Notes under the pieces: model-generated | The model's database searches: none | The model's input: the letters and a program-made list of their open reading frames with translations, nothing else | Told to the model about the DNA's origin: nothing | In this document: piece after piece, positions 37,975 to 44,489 of the stretch | Numbering within the stretch: the stretch's first letter is position 1 | Layout: each line of letters starts with the position of its first letter | Program-made: the position numbers and the translations under genes | From: a virus | Reading direction: 5' to 3' (one strand) | Virus record (IMG/VR): IMGVR_UViG_3300037237_000099 | Span: 1-44,489 of that record | DNA: 44,489 bases

Positions 37975-38117
37975 TGTCTTTAGTCTTTCAGGTTCAGGTT
38001 ACTAGGTGGTCCTTCCAGGTAGCGCAGGGCGAGGTCGAAGGGTTCCTGCACTAGTGTGCTCGGCCTCCGACCTCTGCTCAACCAGCCCAGTGGAAGGTCT
38101 GGGATGATTCCTGCTCC

Positions 38118-38157
38118 GCTGCGCCTCACGCTTACCCGAGGGGAGGAGGCGCGCAGC
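38118..38157 (-). other. Structured leader upstream of the 37141-37974 gene
   Basis: The 185-base gap between 37975 and 38159 has no convincing gene. It contains a 10-bp stem with a 2-base bulge (38118-38127 with 38146-38157). It may be a 5' leader structure or terminator without T-tract. Confidence 0.4.
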
Positions 38158-38159
38158 TC

Positions 38160-38702
38160 TTAGATCTTGTTCAGGCTCACGGTGACAACCGCGAAGTGCT
38201 CGACGCCGGGTACTTCTTTTCCGGCGTCCCAGATCTCTTTGATCATCGCCTCTCCGACTCGTTTTTGCAAGAAGGAGAAGTTCTTCGTCTTCAATACGTG
38301 CTTGTAGAAGGCTTCCCAATCTTTGACCTGGGGCACTTCCTTACTACCCAGGGAGACGCGGGCGACCTTGCCAATGCCCCCGGTGTCATCCTTCGGCATG
38401 GTGGCGATGAGGTGGGCCTTGAGGGCCTTCTCCTCCTCCTCGATCGCGTCGGCGATCTTCTGCTGCGCGAGGCGGCCCTTGTTCAGCTCATAGAGCCGGT
38501 CGGCGATGCCGCCGAAGGTGGCCGGGAATTTGTAAACGATACCGTTCTTCCCCTCCTTCTCGATCATCGGTTCAGAGGTCTTCTTGGAGACCTTCTTGGA
38601 GACCTTCTTGGCCGGCGCCGGAGCTAGCGCGAGGTCCTCCGCCAACGTGGGCGGGAGCGAGGTTTCGAGCTTGTTGCTGGTAGCAGCTGGTTTTTTAGCC
38701 AT
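38160..38702 (-). CDS. Conserved phage early protein with Lys-rich N-terminus
   Basis: 180 residues from ATG 38702. An N-terminal histone-like basic region (KKVSKKVSKKTSEP) is followed by a helix (YELNKGRLAQQKIADAIEEE) and a domain common in phage replication regions, QVKDWEAFYKHVLKTKNFSF, LLQKR-like, then EVPGVEHFAVVTVSLNKI. The family has no named function that I can place; proximity to polymerase and nucleases suggests a DNA-related role. Confidence 0.6.
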   Translation of the reverse strand: MAKKPAATSNKLETSLPPTLAEDLALAPAPAKKVSKKVSKKTSEPMIEKEGKNGIVYKFPATFGGIADRLYELNKGRLAQQKIADAIEEEEKALKAHLIATMPKDDTGGIGKVARVSLGSKEVPQVKDWEAFYKHVLKTKNFSFLQKRVGEAMIKEIWDAGKEVPGVEHFAVVTVSLNKI

Positions 38703-38734
38703 GAGATACTTGTTCCTAGTTTGTAGTGATTTTT

Positions 38735-38773
38735 CTATACTGCGGGGATGCCCCGGCTGTAAACTCCCGGGGC
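38735..38773 (-). promoter_or_regulatory. TTTACA promoter inside a hairpin
   Basis: TTTACA (38763-38758) and TATAGA at 18 bases spacing form a promoter for the 38160-38702 gene. The -35 lies in the loop of a GCCCCGG/CCGGGGC hairpin (38750-38756 with 38767-38773), which may also end the upstream transcript. Confidence 0.45.
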
Positions 38774-38781
38774 CTGGGCGG

Positions 38782-39393
38782 TCATTTTCCGCCGATGCAC
38801 TGGGCGATGTAGGGGCGGTCTTCCTTCTTGGTCGGGTCGAGGGTGGCGCAGAAGGCGTCATGGCTGCTCACCGCGCGCGGTGTCGTTGCGGCCTGCAGGA
38901 TCTTTGGCGTGCCGTCAGCATTCAGGAAGCCTGCGGCGATCTGGTCTTTCTCCGCCTGCGCCTGCTGATCCTTCGGGTAGGTGCGGTAATTGCAGGGCTT
39001 GCCGAGGATGGCATTAGCGGTCCGGTAATCAGGATCGTTTAGGCACCATTCCGTGCGGGCGACGTCCGGCTGCCTGGTGTTATAGGCCATCGACACCTTA
39101 CCCTCCCAGGTGCAGACCTGGTCTCGGCTGCTCCACATGATCTGACCGCCGGCACCGGGGCCGACGCCGCTGATGCCGTTGGAACTCATGCAGCTCGCGG
39201 TCGGTGTCGCGTACATCGCGCCGAGGCCCGGGGTGTTATTCGGGATGTTGGACCCGTAGGAGTATTGGTTGATCGCGGCCTGGCCGAGAGACTCCGATCC
39301 TGATTGCGCGGTCTGGGCAGTTTGTGCGAAGACTGGGGTTGCGGCGATCGATGCGATCGAGGCGGCCAGCATTAGTTTGCGAAAATTTACCAT
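38782..39393 (-). CDS. Secreted protein with cleavable signal peptide
   Basis: 203 residues. Signal peptide of about 23 residues (NFRKLMLAASIASIAATPVF then AQ). The mature part has six Cys (for example ASCMSSNG, QVCTWEG, EWCLNDPD, KPCNYRTY, AFCATL, AQCIGG), probably three disulfides. Exported proteins are rare in phage early regions; a role in periplasm modification, host surface or superinfection control is possible. Function unknown. Confidence 0.7.
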   Translation of the reverse strand: MVNFRKLMLAASIASIAATPVFAQTAQTAQSGSESLGQAAINQYSYGSNIPNNTPGLGAMYATPTASCMSSNGISGVGPGAGGQIMWSSRDQVCTWEGKVSMAYNTRQPDVARTEWCLNDPDYRTANAILGKPCNYRTYPKDQQAQAEKDQIAAGFLNADGTPKILQAATTPRAVSSHDAFCATLDPTKKEDRPYIAQCIGGK

Positions 39394-39405
39394 TTCTTTG
39401 TCCTT

Positions 39406-39444
39406 AAAACTTAGCCGGAGGGGCGACCTCCTCCGGCTAAGTTT
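39406..39444 (-). terminator. 15-bp hairpin-T4 before the secreted protein gene
   Basis: A perfect 15-bp inverted repeat (39407-39421 with 39430-39444, loop of 8) followed by TTTTAAGGAC on the - strand. It terminates or attenuates transcription from 39457-39888, and the AAGGA after the T-run is the ribosome site of the 38782-39393 gene. Confidence 0.75.
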
Positions 39445-39456
39445 GCAGCGTGGTTT

Positions 39457-39888
39457 TTAGTTCGAGAAGGAGGTGAATCCGTTCTCGCCCGACAGGGTCA
39501 GGTTGGTGTCGAAGGTGGCGATCGCCTGGCCGTAGGAGTTGCCGTTCTCGTTGATCAACCCGCCGGAGGCCAGACCGCCGCCGACGTTAAAGCTCGTGGA
39601 GACGCTGCCGGCGTTCAGGCCGTCCGGGCTGCTGGAAATCGTCGTGGTGCCGATACCAGCGTTGCCGCTGATTGCGAAGGCCGTGGTGCCGAGCGGGGCA
39701 GTGGCCTCGCCGGAAGAGATGCTCTGCGAGCCGCTGCCGATCGTGTCCGTGGTGCTGGATGTGATCGAGAAGGGCGTGCCGGTGGAGCTGGACCCCGAGG
39801 AGCCGCTACCCGAGGAGCCGTTGCTGCCGTTGGCCAGGGCCAGGGCCGGCAGAGCGAAGAGGGCAGTCGCAAGAAGAAGTTTACGCAT
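39457..39888 (-). CDS. Secreted Ser/Gly/Thr-rich protein
   Basis: 143 residues from ATG 39888. Signal peptide RKLLLATALFALPALALA, cleavage near ALA-NG. A Ser/Gly linker (GSNGSSGSGSSGSSSTGTPF) precedes a repetitive beta-type region (SITSSTTDTIGSGSQSISSG ... FNVGGGLASGGLINENGNSY) like bacterial adhesin or curli-type sequence. Paired with the other secreted protein at 38782-39393. Confidence 0.65.
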   Translation of the reverse strand: MRKLLLATALFALPALALANGSNGSSGSGSSGSSSTGTPFSITSSTTDTIGSGSQSISSGEATAPLGTTAFAISGNAGIGTTTISSSPDGLNAGSVSTSFNVGGGLASGGLINENGNSYGQAIATFDTNLTLSGENGFTSFSN

Positions 39889-39900
39889 GTTCAAAGTTCC

Positions 39901-40176
39901 TTAAATGTCCGCGTCAACCGTTGGCCCAGCGTGCGGAGAAGCGCTGGCGGAATCTTGGGGCTCGGTCTCCTGGATGGTGGAGACCAGCTTGTCTTTGGCA
40001 GTGCTCAGGGATCCGAGCTGCGCCTGCGCGGCGTTAACCTGGCCGGGGGCTGGCGAGTACACGCCGCGCTCCATGCCTCGGCGCAGTTTGCGCACCATCC
40101 CGTTGGCGGCCGTGATAAGTACCAGGGCCTCCCCTCGGTTTAATGTGATCGGGGGCATCGTATCGTCGAAAGGCAT
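39901..40176 (-). CDS. Small hypothetical protein
   Basis: 91 residues from ATG 40176 after AAGGA. PPITLNRGEALVLITAANGM and VRKLRRGMERGVYSPAPGQV: one helix pair, polar tail. No family known. Confidence 0.55.
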   Translation of the reverse strand: MPFDDTMPPITLNRGEALVLITAANGMVRKLRRGMERGVYSPAPGQVNAAQAQLGSLSTAKDKLVSTIQETEPQDSASASPHAGPTVDADI

Positions 40177-40202
40177 AGGCGAGTCCTTCTGGTCTAGGGG
40201 CA

Positions 40203-40790
40203 TCATCGCCCACCTTGGGCGTTGATCTTGGGGGTCCGAACGCTGACCGCGATGGCTACGTGGATCTCGCAATACCGGACGTGGTTCTTGAGGCCCCGGT
40301 TGCAGAAGTGAAATCCGTGCTTCCCTGGCTCCCCTACGGGCCAGCAGCAGAAGCTCCCGGGCTTCGGGGCGGCGATGTGCCGGATCTTCGCCCCAGGCCA
40401 CGCCTCGATCGCTTCGTCCGAAAGGTCGTCGTATTTGGGGTTAGGCGAACGGGCGGGGGCCGGCATGTTATCCCGCCTTTCGACCGGCGCTTCCTCTTGC
40501 ACCGGCTGGCCCTCCGCCTTCGCCGCCCGGGCGGCGTTGGCAGCTTTGAGACTCTTGTCCTGGGAGTGCTGGCGCCCTCGGAGGCTGGGATGCGCGGCGC
40601 TTATCATCTGGCGCCGGTAGTCAAACTGGCCCTTCGAGATCCCGATCGCTGCGACAATGTCGGCGCGCGGGGTTTTCTCCCGGAGTTCGGACATGATGTA
40701 CTCGTCGAGCTCCTGGACCTGTTGCGGCGTCATCACCTTGTAGTCGATGAGATTGTACTTCACCCAGGAGGGGGGTTCATTCTTGACCAT
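40203..40790 (-). CDS. GcrA-like transcription regulator
   Basis: 195 residues. The C-terminus FCCWPVGEPGKHGFHFCNRG with VRYCEIHVAIAV matches the C-terminal signature of the alphaproteobacterial cell-cycle regulator GcrA (C-x-W-P-x-G-x-P...F-x-FC...YC-x-x-H), Cys148/149, Cys163, Cys174, His177. An N-terminal HTH-like region (VQELDEYIMSELREKTPRAD, VAAIGISKGQF) fits too. GcrA binds RNA polymerase sigma70 and activates methylated promoters, so the phage copy probably redirects host transcription. Confidence 0.75.
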   Translation of the reverse strand: MVKNEPPSWVKYNLIDYKVMTPQQVQELDEYIMSELREKTPRADIVAAIGISKGQFDYRRQMISAAHPSLRGRQHSQDKSLKAANAARAAKAEGQPVQEEAPVERRDNMPAPARSPNPKYDDLSDEAIEAWPGAKIRHIAAPKPGSFCCWPVGEPGKHGFHFCNRGLKNHVRYCEIHVAIAVSVRTPKINAQGGR

Positions 40791-40793
40791 CGT

Positions 40794-41480
40794 CTAGGAT
40801 CCAATCTTCGCTTGTTCGGCGGCGCTGCCAGTCATCGGCTGGTAGATGCTCTCCTTCTCGCCGGCCTGCCACCCCTCGGAGATTCCGAGCTGGGTGCTCT
40901 CCGTCTTCTTGGCTTCGGCGAACTTGGGGGCGGGGCCGAGGTTCTTCGCGATGAATGCTTCGCGGGCCTTCGCCTCCTCGGGACCGATCGCCAGGTCGGT
41001 GACCTTTTTTCGGATGGCAAGGATCCAGCCCTTGCAGAACCCGTTCGCAGAGTTCTCGGCGAGGTTATCAGGGAGGAAGAAGGGCAGGGCGGCGACGTAA
41101 TCCTCGCGAGCCCGCATCAGCCGGCGACCCAGCGTCATGGCTGCATACTCAGCCATCTGGACCCGATGCTGCATGCCGATGATCTTGTACTCTCCTCTGG
41201 CGCCATTTTCTCCGGCGTACCAGGCGAGCTCGCACCCAAATGCGTCGGAGACGGTGCGGAGGAGAAATGCCTCCCAGTCCGTCGGCGCCCTACCCCGGAG
41301 CTGACTCTTGACCGAGCCGATCCCAATTTCGGAGAGCTGGATCTGCATGCTGGTGACGTCATGCTCGATCATGAGCGCCTGGGCTTTCGCCAAGGCAGAT
41401 GCAGATTCGTGCTCGTTTTGGGATTCGGAGAGGGCGAGGAGTTTTTTGATCTTCTCGAGAACTTTAAGGTCGGCAGTCAC
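40794..41480 (-). CDS. DUF2786-domain protein
   Basis: 228 residues from GTG 41480 after AAGGAG. DLKVLEKIKKLLALSESQNE with HESASALAKAQALMIEHDVT is the DUF2786 signature; the rest (WEAFLLRTVSDAFGCELAWY, IIGMQHRVQMAEYAAMTLGR) is the usual downstream domain. Function unknown; common in phages. Uses the same AGCC-AAGGAGCTTA leader as the promoter A-C genes. Confidence 0.8.
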   Translation of the reverse strand: MTADLKVLEKIKKLLALSESQNEHESASALAKAQALMIEHDVTSMQIQLSEIGIGSVKSQLRGRAPTDWEAFLLRTVSDAFGCELAWYAGENGARGEYKIIGMQHRVQMAEYAAMTLGRRLMRAREDYVAALPFFLPDNLAENSANGFCKGWILAIRKKVTDLAIGPEEAKAREAFIAKNLGPAPKFAEAKKTESTQLGISEGWQAGEKESIYQPMTGSAAEQAKIGS

Positions 41481-41512
41481 GTTTAAGCTCCTTGGCTCGT
41501 GTCAACTATGTT

Positions 41513-41541
41513 TCTATGTCGTACTCTTGCAGTTCTGTAAA
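41513..41541 (-). promoter_or_regulatory. Candidate early promoter for the DUF2786 gene
   Basis: TTTACA (41541-41536), 17 bases, CATAGA (41518-41513), then the leader AGCCAAGGAGCTTAA. Weak -10 box, but -35 and leader match the A-C family. Confidence 0.5.
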
Positions 41542-41545
41542 GACC

Positions 41546-41794
41546 TTAGAATGCTGCAAAGAGGAAAATCGGCAGGCCCATCAGAATGAGTGCGACGGTA
41601 AAAACCCCGATGCGCTCGACCCACCCCAGGGCCTGCCCGCGGTGCGGCCCATGCAGGATGGCGAGGATGGATCCGCAAATGATGAGGAATCCGCGCTCTA
41701 GGAGCCAAGCACCGAGCACGAGGCCGACGGCGTCAAGATAAGGGTGCGCGGTGATAAGGAGGAGGGTCGGGGTGTAAACCATGGTATTTTCCAT
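41546..41794 (-). CDS. Small membrane protein
   Basis: 82 residues (78 from ATG 41782). Two or three hydrophobic segments: VYTPTLLLITAHPYLDAVGL, ERGFLIICGSILAILH and VERIGVFTVALILMGLPIFL. No family recognised. Confidence 0.55.
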   Translation of the reverse strand: MENTMVYTPTLLLITAHPYLDAVGLVLGAWLLERGFLIICGSILAILHGPHRGQALGWVERIGVFTVALILMGLPIFLFAAF

Positions 41795-41845
41795 AAGGTT
41801 AGAGGTCGGTCTGTTCGATCTTGTAAAGTAGGGCCGAACCCTTAG

Positions 41846-42124
41846 TCAATACTTCTTACCTATCCCGGAGCAGGGTAGGCACGGGGTGACGAGCACGCTG
41901 AAGCCGCGCTGTGTGTGGATCACGCCACGCCCCTTGCACGTCGGGCAGGGTGTTGCGGCCGCGAGGGCAAGGGCTGCGCGGTTCGCCTCCTGGAGCGCGT
42001 TGAACGCCTCGGGGGTGCCGCCGGCATCAGGGTGCGCTGTCTTGGCGAGCTCCCAATAAGCGCGCCGGATCTCGGTCGGTGACGCGGTCTCGGGAAGGTT
42101 TAGGATCTCAAAAGGGGTAGGCAT
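41846..42124 (-). CDS. DnaJ-domain protein with zinc finger
   Basis: 92 residues. PTPFEILNLPETASPTEIRR, AYWELAKTAHPDAGGTPEAF gives a J-domain with the HPD motif; CPTCKGRGVI...CLPCSGIG is a DnaJ-type zinc finger. Could bring host DnaK to phage replication or assembly complexes. Full, though minimal. Confidence 0.8.
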   Translation of the reverse strand: MPTPFEILNLPETASPTEIRRAYWELAKTAHPDAGGTPEAFNALQEANRAALALAAATPCPTCKGRGVIHTQRGFSVLVTPCLPCSGIGKKY

Positions 42125-42143
42125 TAGTCAGTGCTCCGTCAAA

Positions 42144-42166
42144 GAAAAAGGGCCGGGGGCAGGCCC
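42144..42166 (-). terminator. Short intrinsic terminator
   Basis: GGGCC/GGCCC stem (42150-42154 with 42162-42166) then TTTTTC on the - strand, after the DUF3310 gene. Confidence 0.65.
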
Positions 42167-42194
42167 GACCCTTCGAGTCTAAATTCTCTGCGTC

Positions 42195-42506
42195 TTACGC
42201 GGCGTAGAGGTTGAGGTGTTTCTGAAGGTGCAGTGCCAGGCGCTTGGCGTAGAACTCCGCCTTCGCGGCATCTTCCGGCGCGTTGCCCTTCAGAGCTAGG
42301 CGCCAGCTGTACTTGATGACCTGGCCGCGCAGGTAGTCGGCGAACCCTCGGGCGCCGAGTGCTGCCTCGATGGCGTCGAGGCACTCAATTGACCCGGCGG
42401 TGTAGTGCGCAGGGTGGTTCACCATGTCGACCAGCTTCGGAGGCAGTTGAACGATGGGGGTCCTCGGGCGAGAGGTTACCCCGATGATCTTCATCTTCCG
42501 TGCCAT
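42195..42506 (-). CDS. DUF3310 (SaV-like) protein
   Basis: 103 residues. VNHPAHYTAGSIECLDAIEA then FADYLRGQVIKYSWRLALKG and NAPEDAAKAEFYAKRL: the DUF3310 signature, widespread in phages and sometimes called nucleotide kinase-like. Role not known. Confidence 0.8.
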   Translation of the reverse strand: MARKMKIIGVTSRPRTPIVQLPPKLVDMVNHPAHYTAGSIECLDAIEAALGARGFADYLRGQVIKYSWRLALKGNAPEDAAKAEFYAKRLALHLQKHLNLYAA

Positions 42507-42721
42507 CAGCTCTCGCCCATCTTCTTGTCAGCGGTCGTCGCCAGTTTGTTCAGGAACTCGAGCAGCTCGGTCTTGGACGTCGGGACCTCGATCTCCTCGG
42601 TCGTGACCTGGGCACGCTTGATGCCGTACTTGGCAACGAGTTCAGCCTTGTGTTTCGAGGAGTCGGACATCGACCCCGCGAAGCGGAACGCCCCAGGCGC
42701 TCCGATCCGGTAGGCCCGCAT
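42506..42721 (-). CDS. Small hypothetical protein
   Basis: 71 residues. RAYRIGAPGAFRFAGSMSDS, then a helical SKTELLEFLNKLATTADKKM. The ATG overlaps the neighbour's stop; the first 17 residues may be a leader, with an alternative start at the internal Met18. Confidence 0.5.
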   Translation of the reverse strand: MRAYRIGAPGAFRFAGSMSDSSKHKAELVAKYGIKRAQVTTEEIEVPTSKTELLEFLNKLATTADKKMGES

Positions 42722-42969
42722 TAAGCGGCGAGGGCCGCGAGCACCGCTTTGTGGTGGCTCTTGGTGGCGATGGCGGCGGGCGACTTGTCAGCAGCCGGCG
42801 GGACCTCGATTGCCTTCACCGCGGCGATCAGGTTCTTCTTCTGGGTGGTGAGCTCTTTGGCATGAGCTGCGTGGAGCTTCGCGACATGCTTCTGGTGCTC
42901 GGCGCCCAGCTTCTCGGCGTGGGCATCGATGGCGTTCTGGATGGCGGGGTCGAGCAGTTTCTTAGCCAT
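42721..42969 (-). CDS. Small coiled-coil protein
   Basis: 82 residues, Ala/Lys/His-rich helix: AIQNAIDAHAEKLGAEHQKH, AKLHAAHAKELTTQKKNLIA. Likely an oligomerising helical protein. No family known. Confidence 0.55.
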   Translation of the reverse strand: MAKKLLDPAIQNAIDAHAEKLGAEHQKHVAKLHAAHAKELTTQKKNLIAAVKAIEVPPAADKSPAAIATKSHHKAVLAALAA

Positions 42970-43027
42970 GTTTTTGATCCTCTTTGGATGTTGTTGAAAA
43001 GGCAGTGAAGTATTCGCCGCTACGTTT

Positions 43028-43056
43028 TTACTAATGATAAAAATTTATTTTGTAAA
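43028..43056 (-). promoter_or_regulatory. Candidate early promoter in an AT-rich gap
   Basis: TTTACA (43056-43051), 17 AT-rich bases, TAGTAA (43033-43028), upstream of the 42969 start. AT-rich surroundings resemble promoters A-C; the -10 is poor. Confidence 0.4.
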
Positions 43057-43092
43057 CGGTGGGGGTTCGTTTTTATACTAGAAAATAGAGAT

Positions 43093-43266
43093 TTATTCGA
43101 GGGCGTCTGAGTTCTTCAGATAAAGCTCGATCCAACGGTTGCGTGTCGATTGTGGGATGGGGCAGCGCCTCTTCGAGCAAAGTCCCTTGGCGTCTGGATC
43201 TTCACGGAATTCGCATGTCTTGCTCGGACACTCGACCTTATCGGGGAAGGCGTTGATGGCGGTCAT
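43093..43266 (-). CDS. Small Cys-rich protein
   Basis: 57 residues from ATG 43266, overlapping the stop of the previous gene by 4 bases. VECPSKTCEFREDPDAKGLC then SKRRCPIPQ: four Cys for one zinc site. Confidence 0.6.
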   Translation of the reverse strand: MTAINAFPDKVECPSKTCEFREDPDAKGLCSKRRCPIPQSTRNRWIELYLKNSDALE

Positions 43267-43625
43267 ATGTTCTGGTCTCGCTCCAGGCTCCGATACTCGA
43301 CGGGCAGCCCTGCCTTCTTGGCGACCAGGACCCCGTACTGCATGCCGGCGGTGATGCCCCGGTCGGTGTAGATCACCGAGGCGTGCGCTACGCGGCGCCA
43401 CTCCAGCCCCGCGTCCATCCCACGTTTCCGCTCCGCCGGGATCTTGTCGTCCAAGATGCCGGGTTGCGTGTAGAGGAGGTGCGACGCGATCGGCGCTTCG
43501 CCGCGCAGCAAGCTATCGCGGACACACGCTCGGGCGTACTCGACGTTCTTCGAGATCTCCTCGGCTGTCTCTGCTGCGTAGGGGCTCTCGAGGATAACGA
43601 GGCGTAGCGGTCGATCGGACACCAT
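43263..43625 (-). CDS. Nucleoside 2-deoxyribosyltransferase-like protein (DUF7768)
   Basis: 120 residues from ATG 43625. LRLVILESPYAAETAEEISK, NVEYARACVRDSLLRGEAPI and VIYTDRGITAGMQYGVLVAK show the P-loop-less Rossmann layout of deoxyribosyltransferase-like DUF4406/DUF7768 proteins common in phages. May salvage nucleotides or act on nucleotide signals. Upstream frame extension is rejected as low quality. Confidence 0.75.
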   Translation of the reverse strand: MVSDRPLRLVILESPYAAETAEEISKNVEYARACVRDSLLRGEAPIASHLLYTQPGILDDKIPAERKRGMDAGLEWRRVAHASVIYTDRGITAGMQYGVLVAKKAGLPVEYRSLERDQNI

Positions 43626-43855
43626 CACGCTGCGCCCTTCGTGTCGATGTCCGCCAGCACCACGCGCACGGAGGGCTCGCCGACGACCTGGATCTTCGCC
43701 GAGCTCGGATCGCAGTTGATGAGGGTCTTGACGATGCCAAGGGCCTCCTCGGCCGCCTCGTTGTGGACCTGGGAGACGGAGCACTCTCCGCCCCAGGTCA
43801 AGCCCACGGTCACCTCGACCGTGAGCGTGACGCGGGCTGCTGCTGTGACTTTCAT
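43625..43855 (-). CDS. Small hypothetical beta-rich protein
   Basis: 76 residues from ATG 43855. KVTAAARVTLTVEVTVGLTW then VHNEAAEEALGIVKTLINCD and a final IQVVGEPSVRVVLADID. Stop and next start overlap (TGATG). Not recognised. Confidence 0.55.
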   Translation of the reverse strand: MKVTAAARVTLTVEVTVGLTWGGECSVSQVHNEAAEEALGIVKTLINCDPSSAKIQVVGEPSVRVVLADIDTKGAA

Positions 43856-44424
43856 AGGTCGATCGCCCCATCCGGGAGGCTCGAGATCTGCTGCCACTTG
43901 TGCTCGTCCCAGGGGAGCATCCACATCGTCCCGTCCTCCGCTACTGCAGCGTAGAAGCCCTTCGTGACTTCGTTCGGCGAGTAGGCGGTGAGCTGCATCG
44001 CGCGGCGGTAGGGTAGTTCCTCGACGATGGTTTCACCGGAGCCGTTCGAGCATGTCCCGCCGACATCAGGCTCCGGCAGATCGGTGACGACGGTCTTACC
44101 ACCCTCGTAGTTCAGCAGCCAGGATGCGGCGCCGTCGTGCTGGCCTCCTGTATAGTTCAGCAGCTGTCGGATTAAATTCTCCGCCTGGCGCACTCGATTT
44201 AACCCGCTCTGCACTTCGTGCTTGTCGAGCACGATGCACTTCCCGGTGGCGGGGGCTTCGCGCGGCGCCGGCAGGCCGAGGGTGAGGACGCCCTGAACGG
44301 CTTCGAACAAGGACGCGTGCTCCATACTAAGGGCCTGGGCGTGGTATAACTTTCGGTAGGCGTCGTGCAGCGCCTTCAGCGCCTGGATCTGGATCTGGGT
44401 CTGCTCTTTCGCTTCGATACTCAT
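43852..44424 (-). CDS. Hypothetical early protein
   Basis: 190 residues after GGAG. N-terminal coiled helix (KEQTQIQIQALKALHDAYRK), then a segment SLFEAVQGVLTLGLPAPREA, and a beta-type C-terminal half (ETIVEELPYRRAMQLTAYSP, YAAVAEDGTMWMLPWDEHKW). No family recognised. The bases 44425-44489 hold its upstream region only. Confidence 0.55.
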   Translation of the reverse strand: MSIEAKEQTQIQIQALKALHDAYRKLYHAQALSMEHASLFEAVQGVLTLGLPAPREAPATGKCIVLDKHEVQSGLNRVRQAENLIRQLLNYTGGQHDGAASWLLNYEGGKTVVTDLPEPDVGGTCSNGSGETIVEELPYRRAMQLTAYSPNEVTKGFYAAVAEDGTMWMLPWDEHKWQQISSLPDGAIDL

Positions 44425-44489
44425 GTCGTGGGTCTCCGTTCTTTGGTTGTATCTGCCGGGGCTCTCGTGAAGAGCAGTCCCAGCAGATA

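Noticed and set aside
38002-38319. - strand 105-codon frame in the gap before 38160
   Set aside because: Overlaps the 38160-38702 gene, Arg-rich, no ribosome site; the gap is better read as leader/structured RNA.
1-44489. CRISPR arrays, tRNA and rRNA genes
   Set aside because: No regularly spaced direct repeats and no cloverleaf recognised by eye; a tRNA search program should be run to be sure.

Overview
The window is one piece of a GC-rich genome of a contractile-tailed (myovirus-type) double-stranded DNA bacteriophage. It has no rRNA, no metabolic housekeeping genes and no recognisable tRNA. Genes are packed with ATGA, GTGA and TGATG stop/start overlaps, and the order major capsid - connector genes - sheath - tube - tail chaperones - tape measure - baseplate - fibers is typical of such phages. 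The host is probably an alphaproteobacterium. The main clue is a homologue of the alphaproteobacterial regulator GcrA at 40.2-40.8 kb, and the high GC content fits. This is inference. Terminase and portal would lie left of the window; no integrase or DNA methylase was seen.

Layout. (1) 0-16.2 kb, + strand: late virion genes. A major capsid protein cut by the window edge is followed by connector/neck genes, a sheath (DUF3383 type), tube, tail chaperones with an apparent frame change, a short tape measure carrying a lytic transglycosylase domain, a compact baseplate (Dit-like, plug, hub, HxH spike, wedge, J-like, gpI-like) and fiber genes. A 24-bp perfect inverted repeat around an AT-rich core lies between tube and chaperone. 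(2) 16.1-17.9 kb, - strand: an island of three genes set against the late operon (Gly/Tyr-rich, repeat plus collagen-like, and poly-Gln coiled-coil proteins). (3) 17.9-22.8 kb, + strand: lysis and host-interface genes, including membrane proteins, a holin candidate, a Tat-type lipoprotein, a papain-like peptidase, an XhlA-like protein, an HNH gene with an in-frame amber codon, and a P5-like muralytic protein. The region ends in a strong hairpin and terminator. (4) 22.97-24.73 kb: a divergent control region. A catalytically degenerate serine-recombinase-like protein with a C-terminal HTH heads a five-gene ATGA-coupled operon, and a palindromic operator covers the opposing promoter. (5) 24.77-44.4 kb, - strand: early genes. 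These are a block of small accessory genes (including a superinfection-immunity protein) separated by repeated terminator-promoter-leader cassettes, then nucleases, a DHH phosphoesterase, an SNF2-type helicase, a VRR-NUC nuclease, a RecB/Cas4-like nuclease, a family A DNA polymerase, two secreted proteins, a GcrA-like regulator, and DUF2786, DnaJ, DUF3310 and deoxyribosyltransferase-like genes.

How the genes work together. The minus-strand half supplies DNA replication and processing, takeover of host transcription (GcrA-like) and superinfection exclusion. The plus-strand half builds a contractile virion and lyses the cell. The most unusual features are the degenerate-recombinase switch with its operator, the tandem terminator-promoter cassettes, the GcrA mimic, the amber-interrupted HNH gene, the inverted repeat in the tail operon, and the opposite-strand island of repeat-rich proteins. 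Function names rest on reading motifs and synteny by eye; no database search was run.
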